In this document: one piece after another, positions 11,246-22,989 of the stretch
How positions within the stretch are numbered: position 1 is the first letter of the stretch
Layout: the number at the start of each line of letters is the position of its first letter
NCBI GenBank assembly: GCA_027943335.1
Contig: BSBK01009275.1
Span: 124,001 to 188,000 of the forward strand
Direction: 5' to 3'
DNA length: 64,000 nucleotides
Source of the DNA: Chamaecyparis obtusa
Taxonomy: Eukaryota > Streptophyta > Pinopsida > Cupressales > Cupressaceae
Program-made: the position numbers and the translations under genes
The notes under the pieces: model-generated
Database searches by the model: none
Seen by the model: only the letters and a program-made list of their open reading frames with translations
What the model was told of the DNA's origin: nothing

Positions 11246-12790
11246 GAAAGTAAATGTGACTAATATCATTGCTAAATTTATGTATTTTCATGCTAAAATT
11301 TCTTATCACATTCTTGATATTGATGTGAAATGAATTTTAGTTTCTAATTTACAAAAGTACGTTACAGATAAGATTCTTCTATCTGAATTTTCTTCTTCTA
11401 CTCAATTATGTGCAGTGCTTCATAATTATCAGCTTCAAATGAGTTAGGTGAGAGAACTACTCCAATGACTCCATTTTCTAAGAGTGATTTCACATCCCAT
11501 AACATTAACTAGTTTTAGAAACCAAATAACTTCATTAAGATCAATAATTAATCGAATAAGATTGATAGGCAAGTGCTAGCAGCATCCAAAGGTGTCACTC
11601 CTTTTTCATCTTCTTTTAGAATTTCTCATAATTTCACACAAATTTTTAAATGTTTACACAATATGATGTTGAAGTTAATTAATGATAAAATGTTAACACT
11701 TTCTCCTATTAAACAAATTGACACATCCAAATGTTTTCCTATGTCCTTGTATCACAAATATTTTGCCAACATCATAATCTACCTGGTCATGATACTAAAA
11801 AGTATTTTCTTTTGAAATTTTTTGTTCAAGACCTCATAGATTCTAATGCTATATCTATTGACGGTATTAATGATCAAGGAAAAAAATATGTATCACTTCC
11901 CATCCAAAAATTGCAAATATATACCAAACCTTCTCTATCTTATTTGACCATTATTATTGAGTCTACCAATTCTTTTCCTTCTTCATCCACTCATGTTGTT
12001 GACTATGATAATAAATGAACTAAAGATGATGATGTTGTCAAAGTCATTAATCAATACCCACACAAATGGAAACCCAAACTAGAATCTAAGCTTCACATTA
12101 CCTTTGATCCTAGTGAGCCAATTAAAGCACCAAATGGTCCACTTTACATTATTACAAAGGTTAATAATCTTTATACTACTATTCATATAGACCCTAATAG
12201 GATGTGATAACTAAATAATATCTTAACAATAGATAATTTCAATGATATTCATATGATAAATATGATGTTATGATCCAAACTTGCAATGGTTTCCTTTATC
12301 CTACCAAAGGTTCTATTACCTCTCTTATAAAAGTTGGTGGTAGAACTTTAGATGTCACCCTTTTTGTCATCGCAACTTCCAATTAGTTTCAGGTCAAATT
12401 TGGTCTTCCTTGGCCTAACTCCATGAAATTCATAGCCTCTCTTATATATAAATGCTTGAAATTTACACTCAATAGAAAAATCATGATTTTAAATCATAGT
12501 ATTTATTCACCTTTAGTGCCTTGAGACTCTATTGACCTTGATTTCATTTTAACCTGTATGCCTCAAACAACTCAATCTTGTAGAGATAATCTCTTTCAAT
12601 CATATTGGAGATATAAAGTCCATAATAAATTAATGAGATTATCAATCCTAAGAATGTTCTAGATATCTCCTTGTCATGGACCTCGACTTCTAATGGTGAT
12701 ATTCATGATAGTTTTGATGTTCCTAATGCAACTAATGCTGATATTCATGCTAGTGATTTTGATCATATGTATGATCTTGATTATCAATGT
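11246..12790 (+). pseudogene. Gypsy gag-protease remnant (element C)
   Basis: Plus-strand pieces in shifting frames that still read as a gypsy gag/protease region. Near 11731-11850 is CQHHNLPGHDTKKYFLLKF with VQDLIDSNAI, the His/Cys motif and following helix common in plant gypsy gag proteins. Near 12060-12180 is HITFDPSEPIKAPNGPLY. Near 12300-12480 is ITSLIKVGGRTLDVTLFVIA, then FGLPWPNSMKFIASLIYKCL, typical of the region between protease and RT. Multiple stops and frameshifts show it is dead. It abuts the right end of element A, so element A may have inserted into it. No RT was found downstream. Confidence 0.7.
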
Positions 12791-13655
12791 TAATTATTAT
12801 TTAGCATCTATATTTGCATAATCATTATCTCCTAATGCTAGTGACAAATAAAGCTACCCATCTTTACAACATCGTGCTTATTTGGAATAGGCTATTATTT
12901 CATACATTGCGCTTGATGTTTTTTTCTCTTGTGTTTTATCCACCTTCACTAGACAGTATAGACCAAGATGGGGGGTGGATGATATGCTTGACTAAATCCT
13001 CTTATTTGATGGATTCTTTATGTTTTCTTTTTGTAATGTATTTCTTGATATGCGGTTTATTTATATTTCTTTAGATAACCCTTGTTTCTCCATTGGAAAA
13101 GTTTGATACAGGAAATGATCTTTAGTGGTATTCATGTATTTGTATCTCACTTCTTATATATGTCGTTACATGTTACATCATGCATGTGCTACTATTCATA
13201 AATATTCCTTTGTATTATTGATTAGGGATGGTTCAATAATATAGCTACCTATTATTTTTGGCCTCCATTATGTCAGCCCCATAAGACTCCTCATTTTTAT
13301 TCTTACATTACATACTTCCATTTTTTTGTAGTTATGCTACCTTTGGAGAATGATGAAAATTTACTTTGATATAATAACTCATATATTATCATATGATCAT
13401 ACTGACCCCAGAGTCAATATACCCCTTTCATTCTTTATTTTGTCATGTTCTTATTTTCCTTGTTATGTGAATTCTTGTGGGCATCTCATAGTGGAAACAT
13501 ATTATCTGGATGCATGTATGCTTCATTAAATCCATTTCTCCTATTGAGGAATTTGAAATTTCTTAAACACGAGGGTATACAATCCACTCCTAGTTCACAT
13601 TTTGAACATAGAAACATACAATGAGTCAATTCAATCCCTCTCTTATAGATAACCA
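12791..13655. other. AT-rich stretch, no gene seen
   Basis: No conserved protein or RNA is visible. It may be the untranslated or LTR remainder of the gypsy remnant to its left, but no LTR partner was found. Confidence 0.4.
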
Positions 13656-13995
13656 AGGAGACAATGTTTTCTCTATGTTCATCATTTCAGTAGATCACTT
13701 AATAGATAAAATAATTTTCTTAAGGACTAGTCATCATTTTCTAGATGCCTTAATGGAGATAATTCTCTCCTTGAGTACTGATCTTCCTTTTCATTGATCC
13801 CTATGTAGATAATTCTTTACATCTTAAAATCCTAATCACTTTTGTAGATCCCTTAATGGAGACAATCTTTTCCTTAAGGACTGATCTTCCTTTCCTTGAT
13901 CTGTATGGAGACAATGATTTCCTTGGGCCCGATCACCCTTGTCGAATCCCTTAATAGATATATTTCTTTCCTTAAGGACTGCTGCTCTTTGCTAG
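13656..13995 (+). repeat. Degenerate tandem repeat
   Basis: Four to five imperfect units built on the phrases CCTTAATGGAGACAAT, TTCCTTAAGGACTGATCTTC and CTTGATC, recurring about every 70-90 bases (for example near 13740, 13850, 13900 and 13960). No coding potential. Confidence 0.7.
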
Positions 13996-14060
13996 GTTGA
14001 CTAGCATAATACATCTTTCTAGATGATCAATGTCTTTGTTTCCATTTCTTTCTATTTTTG

Positions 14061-14063
<3 letters not shown>

Positions 14064-14138
<75 letters not shown>
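14064..14138 (+). repeat. (TC)n microsatellite
   Basis: About 37 uninterrupted TC dinucleotides. The apparent 70-codon ORF across it (a Ser-Leu repeat) is an artefact of the microsatellite. Confidence 0.97.
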
Positions 14139-14140
<2 letters not shown>

Positions 14141-16068
14141 ATCTTAGTGATACCTCTTTTATCTTATTTTTGCATTTTATGAGGTTGATGTTTCTTTGTC
14201 TACTTAACCTTGATAAGGTTGTTCTTATCCATTGATCTAATTTATTGTGAGTATGATTTTATCTCATACTCCCTCTAAAGTGAGGGATAGATGCATCATC
14301 CCAAAAAATTAGCACCCATGATTGGGATCTTTATTAGGACTTTTTAGATCCATTTTGGTGATTCTGAGGTTCGAATGTCCATTATGTTTCATCCTAAAAA
14401 GGAAATTCCTTTTTCCTACTTATTTTCACCCTCCCCAAGATCCAATTCCAATTTGAGCCCATTTTTCATGGGGTGTATTACCAATCACAACATGTCCAAG
14501 GGTTCTGGGCCCATATTTTACCTGGTGCCTAATGTCAAAGTTTTCTTGGGAGATTTTCTTTTGTGGTTGGCCTAGATCAATGAGTGGTAATGAGTTGTCT
14601 CCTACTAAACTAGCTACATGAGGTGTCAAAATAGAATTGACACCTCTCTAATCAACTAATAATTGATGACAACTTGTACGAACAAGTGTCAATATACATG
14701 GATGACTAAGTAAGCTTAATTAAGCCTCAATATAGATAAATTAAATAGATAATCTAAAGATATTTTTTTATGATATAATATTTTCTTCTTTCAATATGCT
14801 AATTTGATTTACCTACTGTAACCTCCAATACTAGAACTTTCATCATTGGCACAAAAAATGGTTTTAATTTGATTCTAATGGTGGGAAACTAGATTCAATT
14901 TAATATATTGATATTCATTTGGAATTACATAGGATGATTATACATTGAAGTACATTAGCTATATAGCACTATTATTTTCCTATACAAAATACCGTAAGGA
15001 AAATAATGCTCGTCAATTAACTCTAACCAACTAAATATTTTTTTCCAACAACATAGATGTGTGCACTTTATTTCTCATTTGAGTCTTTGGAGACCCCATT
15101 ATGTATATGAAAAATAGCCTTGAAATTCAATGTATAAGGTGGCATGGTAAACAATTTTATTTCAAGTAGTGGGTGTTAACTATTTCTTTCTAGAAAGCTA
15201 AAATATCTCAAACGAAAGATTAATCTTGTAGACATTCTATATCAAAACTCATATAAAATAATCATAACCTTCAATATAAAAATTTCATGTCTTAAAAAAT
15301 ATAGCTTAATCTTCCAAAACATAATCAGCAAAATATCATGTGTAACTCAACTTATCTCTTCAAAATAAAAATAAAACTCCTTATATATCCCTTTAACATT
15401 TTAGCTAGTAGCATATAATGAAAAGTAAACAAGAACTTTAACATTTCCTTTAATTACTTAACCAAATTAAAATTGCCAACATTTTTCAAAAACCCAATTT
15501 CCTTTAATTTATGATTGAGTTAGCATTCATCAATACAAGAATTAGTAAGACTTTGATATGATATTGAAAAAAACAAAAGAAACTACATTTTTCAAGTATT
15601 AAATATAAGATGATATTAATATATTAAATCTTAATTAAAGAATTTTTTAATGAAGAATAGTCCAATTTCTATTAAATAAATATAAACATTACATTAAAGA
15701 ATTCAAAATAATATTAGTTTTATAAAACCTCTCATATGCATTTCCCTATAATCGAAATTTATAAAAACACAACTATAACTATCAAGCAACAAAAATAAAA
15801 TTACCGTTTTCAGGTTAACCGCTACAATTAAAAATCTATAGGTTTATGCGTCTGCAGTAAATTGTTATCATCTTATTACTCTTACTTTTCTGCTGTAATA
15901 TTTACTTTTGTCAGCTAGTGTAAGAATTTGGCCAGTTTAGAATATCATTCTCTTCATCGACGATCCCACCGAGAAAGATGTATAATATGAGATTGAACTG
16001 ACTGAACTGGATTACGCTAGGATTAGATTCGTACTTATTTGAAAAGTAACAACAGTTGTCTATAATGT
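14139..16068. other. Intergenic; one perfect hairpin
   Basis: AT-rich sequence downstream of the polygalacturonase gene. A perfect 10-base inverted repeat, GAGGTGTCAA at 14620-14629 and TTGACACCTC at 14637-14646, could form a stem with a 7-base loop. Nothing else is supportable. Confidence 0.5.
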
Positions 16069-16321
16069 TCAATAGTGGTAAGAAGACATTTTCAAATGAA
16101 AGGTCACTAAAAAGTTTAGTACATCAATGCGAAGGGAAGTAGAAGAGTTTAGTACGTCCATGTCTTGTGATATGGGCATTTGAGAACAATCTTTCCCAAT
16201 ATAGGCGTAACCATTGGCTGAAGTTACACAACATAGCTCACGATTTGATTGAATCACTTTGTATGTAACAAAGACAAACACCGTCATTTTAGGTGGAAGT
16301 AAAGTAAAGAAAAGATTAGCA

Positions 16322-18397
16322 CTAACACTTTTCGTCAGGTGATTGAGTATGGGAAGGGTCATTGGGGGGTCTTCCAGGTTGCAGGCTCTCGACACCCTTC
16401 TCCTGCTCTCCATAGCTATTCCAGAAAAAGGGATCATTTTCATTTTTATTTGTACCCACCGGCTTAAGCTCAATGTTTATTAACTTCAAATCAGTGCATG
16501 GCATGTCGTCGCTGCAAGCAAAATAAACTGGAGTTTGAGAGTAAGTGCCTGTGATTTTTTCATAGGTGACGTCTGATATAAACACTCCAGATGTTCGGTT
16601 GCTGCAGGCCTCCTTGTCAAAGTAAAATTGATCAACATGAATGGGCACTTCTACATTGGAAACACGCAGAAAAAATTAAGTTGATAATATGATAGCTTTT
16701 TTTTTTGAACGTTGGACAGGGCATTATTAAGCAGAAAAAAGTCTGTTGTAAACACAGACCTGCCATGTTTTGATCCTAACGCCGTTGGAAGCATCGTGGA
16801 TGTTGCTATCATAGACACTAACGTTGGAAACACAGGCCTTCGTTCCATCTTTTCCAAGTCCTCCAATACTGATGTCTATTATATAACAGAATTGTGTACT
16901 GCAAATTATATAGTAGAATTGCGTCCAGTCATTGATATTAATACATAAAGAAGCATAAATAATTGTCTCTAGTAATAAGATTTACCTGACACCGTGGCCA
17001 GGGCCGCAGTTGATATTGTGCACGCGAATGCCTGAGCAGCCTGTTTGTATGGACACGCAGTCATCCCCTGCAATTTATTTGTTTAAACAAGTTATAATAA
17101 ATTGCTAACATGGAATCTGATAGAAAAAAAGGACGTAGCATTGGGAATTTTATTTAACATACCGCATTTAAGAGTGGAATGGTGTATCTCAACATCCTCA
17201 GAACTCTGGAGATGAATTCCGTCTGTGTTTGGGCTGTTTGCAGGAGAGGAAGTTGTGAGATTAACTACTGTAACAGAAGTGCAACTGTCGAACTTGAGGT
17301 GAACTTGTTGACTGTTTCTTATTGTTATGCCCTGTACAGTCACGTCGTAGCTTCCGTAGAATCTTATTGCCTTCACACATTTACCAGTTATATTTTAGTG
17401 CTGTTTCCAATTAAGAACATACCCACTCCCAAACTGGAAATCGGCATATCCTTTTTCGCAGAGAAAGGATTAGATTTACATTTCCATCTCAAAATCTATT
17501 AAGATTATTAGTTATAAAAAATCTAAAAGGCGTTTTTGTTGGAGAATACTTCTCTCTAAAAACCCACCGTGGGCCTAATGCTTGGTAATTTGCTTCCACC
17601 TTTTCTGCTATCCTGATTTACACATAATCGCAAACGTTATTCATTTTGATCGGAGGATATTTCTCTTTAACCAACACCTTTGCTAGAACTCTACATAAAT
17701 ATAATAGATAGATCACAGGTGATTTGAGTGGATAATTGAAATTTACCGTTTCATCTTGCTCAGAAATCTTCCACCAAGCTGCTCCTTGTCCGTCAAAAGT
17801 GCCGTCGCCAACAATAGTTATACTATTGAGCTTTGAAAAAGTTATCCAGTTCAATGGTTTAGAAGCCCATGCCTTTGGATTAACTGGAGCAATAACATTT
17901 CCATCCACCTGCATATATTTTAGAAATTAATATAGATTTTAGTATCTCCTCTGTAATTCTAACATTTCATGAAATAATAAAATCATTATACCTTTAAAAG
18001 GATATTTGATTTGCAAGGTCCTAAGAAGGTGAGAGGACCAACTAGAAACTTGTAACCAGATGGAATAACTAGTGTAGGTGAGTCCTTCTCACACGCTGCT
18101 TTCCATGCTGCCTGAAATGCCTGTTGCATCCACATTACCGTTTGAATATTCAAGGACAAAATTCAATGCCATGGATACAAGTACTGATTTAAAGATTACC
18201 TTGGTGTCATCTGTCACTCCATCACCCTTGCCACCCAATGCTCTAACGTCCACCACCTTTGAATCAATGTCAGAATTACGTGATGATAAGACAACCACTG
18301 ATTTATTTTTGAAATCCCTTGCTCCTAAGCATTTACTTCTTAAGCCGAACACAAGTATAACAACAAACATAAGATATATTATTCTCCTTGAAGACAT
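16322..18397 (-). CDS. Polygalacturonase (GH28 pectinase), eight exons, last junction anomalous
   Basis: Hydrolyses alpha-1,4 galacturonan in pectin; acts in the cell wall after secretion. Exons fitted with GT-AG introns: 18397-18200, 18120-17992, 17908-17747, 17612-17568, 17370-17163, 17067-16986, 16868-16760, and 16650-16322 with the stop at 16324-16322. The ATG at 18397 is chosen because it begins a signal peptide (MSSRRIIYLMFVVILVFG). GH28 landmarks are RALGGKGDGVTDDTK, WITFSKLNSITIVGDGTFDG, motif I SPNTDGIH, motif II GDDCVSIQTGCSG, motif III GPGHGVSIGGLGK and motif IV RIKTWQ; all catalytic Asp and the His are present. Predicted length is near 420 residues, normal for the family. At the exon 7/8 border the usual GGSG-x segment (roughly 15 residues) is missing and the only consensus splice gives the wrong frame for VPIHVDQFYFDKEACSNRTS. 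It may be a recent pseudogene, or an exon may have been missed. Confidence 0.85.
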
Positions 18398-18446
18398 TTT
18401 GATCTTCAACTTAGAGCTCACAATGTCATATATTCTCAAGGCTTGC

Positions 18447-18456
18447 TTTATATAAA
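18447..18456 (-). promoter_or_regulatory. Probable TATA box of the polygalacturonase gene
   Basis: TTTATATAAA, a palindrome 50-60 bases upstream of the chosen ATG on the minus strand. This spacing implies a short 5' leader of about 20-30 bases. Confidence 0.6.
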
Positions 18457-18459
18457 GCT

Positions 18460-20655
18460 AAAGGGAGATGCTAATCACGGGTAAACAGTGAATGTGCATG
18501 ACTGGACAAATGCCCGTGATTGATGGTTGACATTTGTTTGTCAAGGAGACTGAATTTGTTTTATCACTTAAGTTGGCGTCTTTTCTTGCTCCATGCAAAT
18601 GCACGACTGAACATCTTTTTGTTTACATTTGATGCAATTTTAAACCATATTAAATCTACAAAACCAGACATGCGGTGGAACATCTTCCATCCAATATTGA
18701 GTAACAAGTTTGATAAAATGAGGTGTAAATAATCTTCGTACGAAAAAAATAAAATATTTTTTGGTGGGTTCATATAACTGAAACCTATACATTAATACGA
18801 GCTATTATGTGCACTTCAAGCGACCTGAAAATGCACGTTAGCGTATTCTAAGTTTGAATTAAAGAATAGTTTATTATCACATCACGACAATGGGAAGCCC
18901 GAGAAATTGACGATCGTAAATTGAAGCAGACACTTGTATGCATCGTACGGTATTGATACGAAAAATGTTGAGATCCTCTTGATTTAAATTGGACAATGCT
19001 AAAATATAATACAAATTTTCTCTCTTTGTTTGTAGGTTTTGTTGGTGCGTACGCATACTGAACGTGGTGCAATCATAAGTAATAGTTTATTGGATGTATG
19101 TTGCGCAAGAGTTAGTTTTTAAGATTGTTTGTATGAGTTTCTCACAATCCCAATGATTAACGCATTCATTAAATCCACGTTAAGTATCTCTCGATGTAAA
19201 AAATACTGTAGGTGGGGGCTATAGAGATCAGCGTTTCTGTCTGTACTACGCCTTTTGCCCCACCCAAGTCAGAAATCTCGCGACTTCCAGAATTTGCTAA
19301 GATTTTTTTCGTTAAATTGATTTTCGTTCTTACAAGAAAAATGTTTTGCAGTCTAGATGTTTTAGTTTTTTTGAATTCGTCTTCTTAATTAATTACCATT
19401 TTGTGAAAGGGGAGATGTTGTATTTGGATGTCTATTAAGAGTTAAGCTTTAATGTAATGGCAAATTTGTGTGGTATAAGAGCTTCAACCTATGTTTGATT
19501 TTTGAGTTATGTTGGAGAGGTAGTGTTGGATCAATTGTTCCATCTCTTACAATTAATCTTATTAACTAATTTGAAGTTTATTATCACTTGTAGTTTTTAA
19601 TTAAAATAAATAATTACTACTATAAATCTTTTATAGAAGTATAAACTAGTAATTGCAATTTGGTATGCAATTTGTACGCCTAATAAATGTTAAGTTTTTT
19701 TTTTCCTTCAATTTATATGTTTAGCTTTCTTGATTTTAATTCTCTATTTTGTAGTTGGATTATTTAAAAATTAATTGTGTATTTATTATTTAATATATTA
19801 ATTGAATTATGTATTTCAAATTTAAAACGTAGATAATGTATTATAATTTATTTCATATTATTATTGAAATTTATGATATATATAATCTTTAGTGTAGATT
19901 ATTAATTCAAATTAACTAATTAATCAAATATAAAATTATAGATATTTTTAATCATTTAGATTAAATTTTACTAATATATTATAATTGTTTATGATTAATT
20001 ATTAAATAAAAGTTAATTATATGTTGATATTAATTTAAGTGTATTTATTTATTTTAAAAGTGTAAACCATTATTTATATTATAATCAATATAAATATTTA
20101 TATTTTTATATAAATTACTATTTGAAATGATAATTTAACAAAAATGTTATCTAATAAATTTAATTGTTTTAATGATATAATAAATATTTTTTTATTCTTG
20201 ATTCATTCAAAATTCTAATTAATATTAAAAATGATGCTTCAAACACATTAAAAAAAATACTCCCTCTTTAATGTTGGCTATAATTTCTAGTTTGAAATTA
20301 TCATAATATGTAAATTTTTAATGTAATTAATATAGTATATATTATATTAAAAAACTGAAAGAATTAAGAAAAGACCAACTTAAAAGTGAAAAATATAGTT
20401 GATTTTAATATATTAATTATTAATATAAATGAGAATAATTTTTCTATAGTATATTATTTTATTAATATAATCTTTAAAACCAGTAAAAAATAATAAATAA
20501 AAATTGAAAAGAATGTTTTTAAAATAAAACATTTGTAAAAGTGAAAAAGTAAGTATAAAAAAATTGAAATTTAATATTTCTTTTAAATAGGTACTGCACG
20601 ACATTCCGTAACTAAAAGGTGCAATCAATCCGGAATTTTCCTTCCCTTTCGTCAA
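18460..20655. other. AT-rich intergenic, no gene seen
   Basis: Very AT-rich, especially 19550-20570. Short ORFs on either strand are low-complexity. The first few hundred bases presumably include upstream control sequence of the minus-strand polygalacturonase gene, but no specific element beyond the TATA box could be supported. Confidence 0.5.
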
Positions 20656-20659
20656 TCGA

Positions 20660-20850
20660 AAATAGAATTTAAAAGATTCACCATCGGATTTCAGAGTGAG
20701 ACTACAAATTCTAATAAACTCCGGAAATAGACTTTAAAAGATTCACCATCAGATTTCGCAGCGAGATACTGCAAATTCTGATAAAATCCAGAAATAAACA
20801 TTAAAAGATTCAAGTGAGACACTGCAAATTTTGATAAACTCCATTAAATT
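20660..20850 (+). repeat. Tandem repeat, about 66 bp x 3
   Basis: Three adjacent units beginning near 20660, 20726 and 20792, sharing TTAAAAGATTCACCATCRGA and a tail of CTGCAAATTCTGATAAACTC type. The third unit lacks an internal segment (the CACCATC...GCAG part). Confidence 0.8.
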
Positions 20851-21355
20851 TGGGCCCAGCTAAATTTGGGTGATAAACTTCCATAGATTGGTCAAGACAC
20901 CACAAATTTATTTAAAACGTAGTTGCTATTCTTGGTACTCCTTGCCGAGGGGAACGAAAGTGGCGACGACTGTGCGAGGGAAAATGGTGTTACGGGCCCA
21001 CTCCGACATTCCGTCTAAGGCTTCAATTAATTAACGGACATAGCAGTACCTGACTCGTATTAATCAAACCGTGGAATATAAGTCTCCTATAGACCGCATC
21101 GGCCACGGCACACATACAGCTTCACATGCCCTATCTATGCTTCCTTAGCTTGCATGCATGCCACCTATGTTATTTCCACAATTTATGAAAAGAGGGATTC
21201 GGTCTTTATTTCGCATCATCACATGGCATTATGGAGGCAGAGAAATGTTTGGTGGGTCACGAGATCGAGTCCCTAGGAGTATCGATGGAAGATGTTGTGT
21301 CTGCGTAGGATAATAATAGCAACGGAAACAAGCAGCAAGCATTTCAGCTATTGCT
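20851..21355. other. Intergenic, no gene seen
   Basis: About 500 bases of more balanced base composition between the tandem repeat and the broken gene. No conserved protein recognised on either strand. Confidence 0.4.
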
Positions 21356-22240
21356 TCAGTCCATATCATCTGCGCCATCGTATTCTTCGTAGACGAGCGA
21401 CAATACTTCAAACTGGCCGTATTCATCCTCAGATGCAGAGTCGCTGTACAGGCCAACGGGTAAATACAGTGCCAAAACGGCAAGGCATTCAGAAAAGGGA
21501 CGCAAATGGGCTTCCTGTATGGCTCGAGGTCAAGAATGGTATGAGGATTTGTCTTCAAAGGATGGGGGTTTTTAGAGTGAGACTTTGGTTCCTCCATTCA
21601 AGTCTAAATCCAAGTCTCGCAAGGATTCCAAGCACCCAAAGTAGCCAATCTCCCCTGGAAGTAAGCTCATGAGCTTTTTGAATTCTCTGTTCATGGTGGG
21701 AGGTACTAAGAAGGAAAAGATTTCTTCATCTTCTTCTGTGAGCGAGTCCAATTCGTTGGATTGCAGACCCATCTCCCCCTTAGCGGTTCTTAGCAAGTTT
21801 TCAATTTTTTCCACTTTTCAATGGGTTGATGGCATTTGGTCAATCTCACTGTGTTCTTGTTTCTTTGAAGACATTTCACACAATGCTAGAGATCGCGTTG
21901 TTATGTTAGCTACAAATTCATCAGATTGGTATTCTCTCCTTTCTTTGAGATCATTTCTCTGATATGTTCATACTCATCCCAAGTGTACTATTTTCTCAAA
22001 CCGGAGGATTCACAGCCTGTATTGGTTACCTGTATCTACTCTATGCTGCTAGATGCCAATGAGGTGGGGGAAGCATAAGCCAAAGATTCTTTCCAATCCC
22101 TGAATAGAACATCACCATGGTGCAAACTTGCAAGCATTGTAGGTTTTGATATTATGAAATTTGCATTATTGAATGTATTTGATATGTGGTGATGAAATTT
22201 CTTTATCATTTCATATTGCAACACATTGTCCTGAGCCTCT
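21356..22240 (-). pseudogene. Broken gene of unknown function, acidic C-terminus
   Basis: One minus-strand frame from an ATG at 21874 to a TGA at 21356-21358 reads through 173 codons with three internal stops (after MPSTH, after TKVSL and after SYHS). It encodes KVEKIENLLRTAKGEMG, DSLTEEDEEIFSFLVPPTM, EFKKLMSLLPGEIGYFGCLE and, at the end, VGLYSDSASEDEYGQFEVLS then LVYEEYDGADDMD. The same frame extends upstream to about 21960 (REYQSDEFVANITTRSLALC). A further open stretch at 22240-22036 (VLQYEMIKKFHHHISNTF, SLHHGDVLFRDWKESLAY) may be an earlier part. The residue pattern looks like a real hydrophilic protein, possibly a retrocopy because no introns are needed. I do not recognise the family. Confidence 0.5.
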
Positions 22241-22922
22241 ATTGCTTGCTGCTATAGGTGCATTTCGTATCAAGAGGATAATATAGAAAAAATGGCTCCA
22301 TTTGTCCTACTGGAATCTGCCATGTGTGGACTTTATTTTGATAATTCCTTCATTAAGCGCAGTTTCCAGTTTTCAATAAGCTGCGATCCAGATGTTGTTT
22401 GCATACTTCTTGTTTATGTAAAAAATCAGTTGGATTTGCTATTTTGATCAGTATGGTTTTGTTTTTTTCGTCGACGATTCTGACAGACTGGTTGAGAACC
22501 TAGGAAAATCTCTGAATGTCCATTACTCGTTTCAAACTTTGCTAAATCATAAAATATGAAATTTTTATTTTTCAACGCCTTCACAAAGTTTGTTTCTCAG
22601 TAGCTCTTTCAGTTCTTTGATCTTTTGTGTTTTCCATTCTTTAGATCACTTCAATTCATTCGATGTCTTTGACTAAAATCGCAGCTTAACTTTGTTCAGT
22701 GAATCTTTGATCTTTTCGCGTTTTCCATTATACAGATTAAGCCCGTACAACCAGCGTGACAAAAAGTACTTTGCAATGTCTTGTAAACCGTGCAGTTAAC
22801 TCTGGTTAACTTCACCCTCTGACCACGGGGTAAGACAGCACAATAACCATTACCTCAAGCCTGTAAATGACTGACAGCAATTATTGTTTGTAGTTCAGAT
22901 TAAATAAATTAGGAAAAGTGGA

Positions 22923-22987
22923 AAAAGATCAACGGTGTGGGAAGTTTCAATCATCTTGCACAGCTATTTGTGCACCGTTGATCTTTT
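22923..22987. repeat. Short inverted repeat
   Basis: AAAAGATCAACGGTG at 22923-22937 is the exact reverse complement of CACCGTTGATCTTTT at 22973-22987, separated by 35 bases. It could be a foldback element footprint; no target duplication was identified. Confidence 0.7.
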
Positions 22988-22989
22988 AA

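Noticed and set aside
14023..14235. 70-codon ORF rich in Ser-Leu
   Set aside because: It is a translation of the (TC)n microsatellite and shows no protein features.
16069..16473. 134-codon minus-strand ORF over the polygalacturonase 3' end
   Set aside because: It is in another frame of the same DNA as the last polygalacturonase exon, which has clear family motifs.
16651..16866. 71-codon minus-strand ORF across exon 7
   Set aside because: Alternative frame; the exon 7 frame with IGGLGKDGTKACVSNVSV is the family match.
21292..21672. 126-codon plus-strand ORF
   Set aside because: The minus-strand frame at this place has a more protein-like composition and continuity with the upstream exon-like text.
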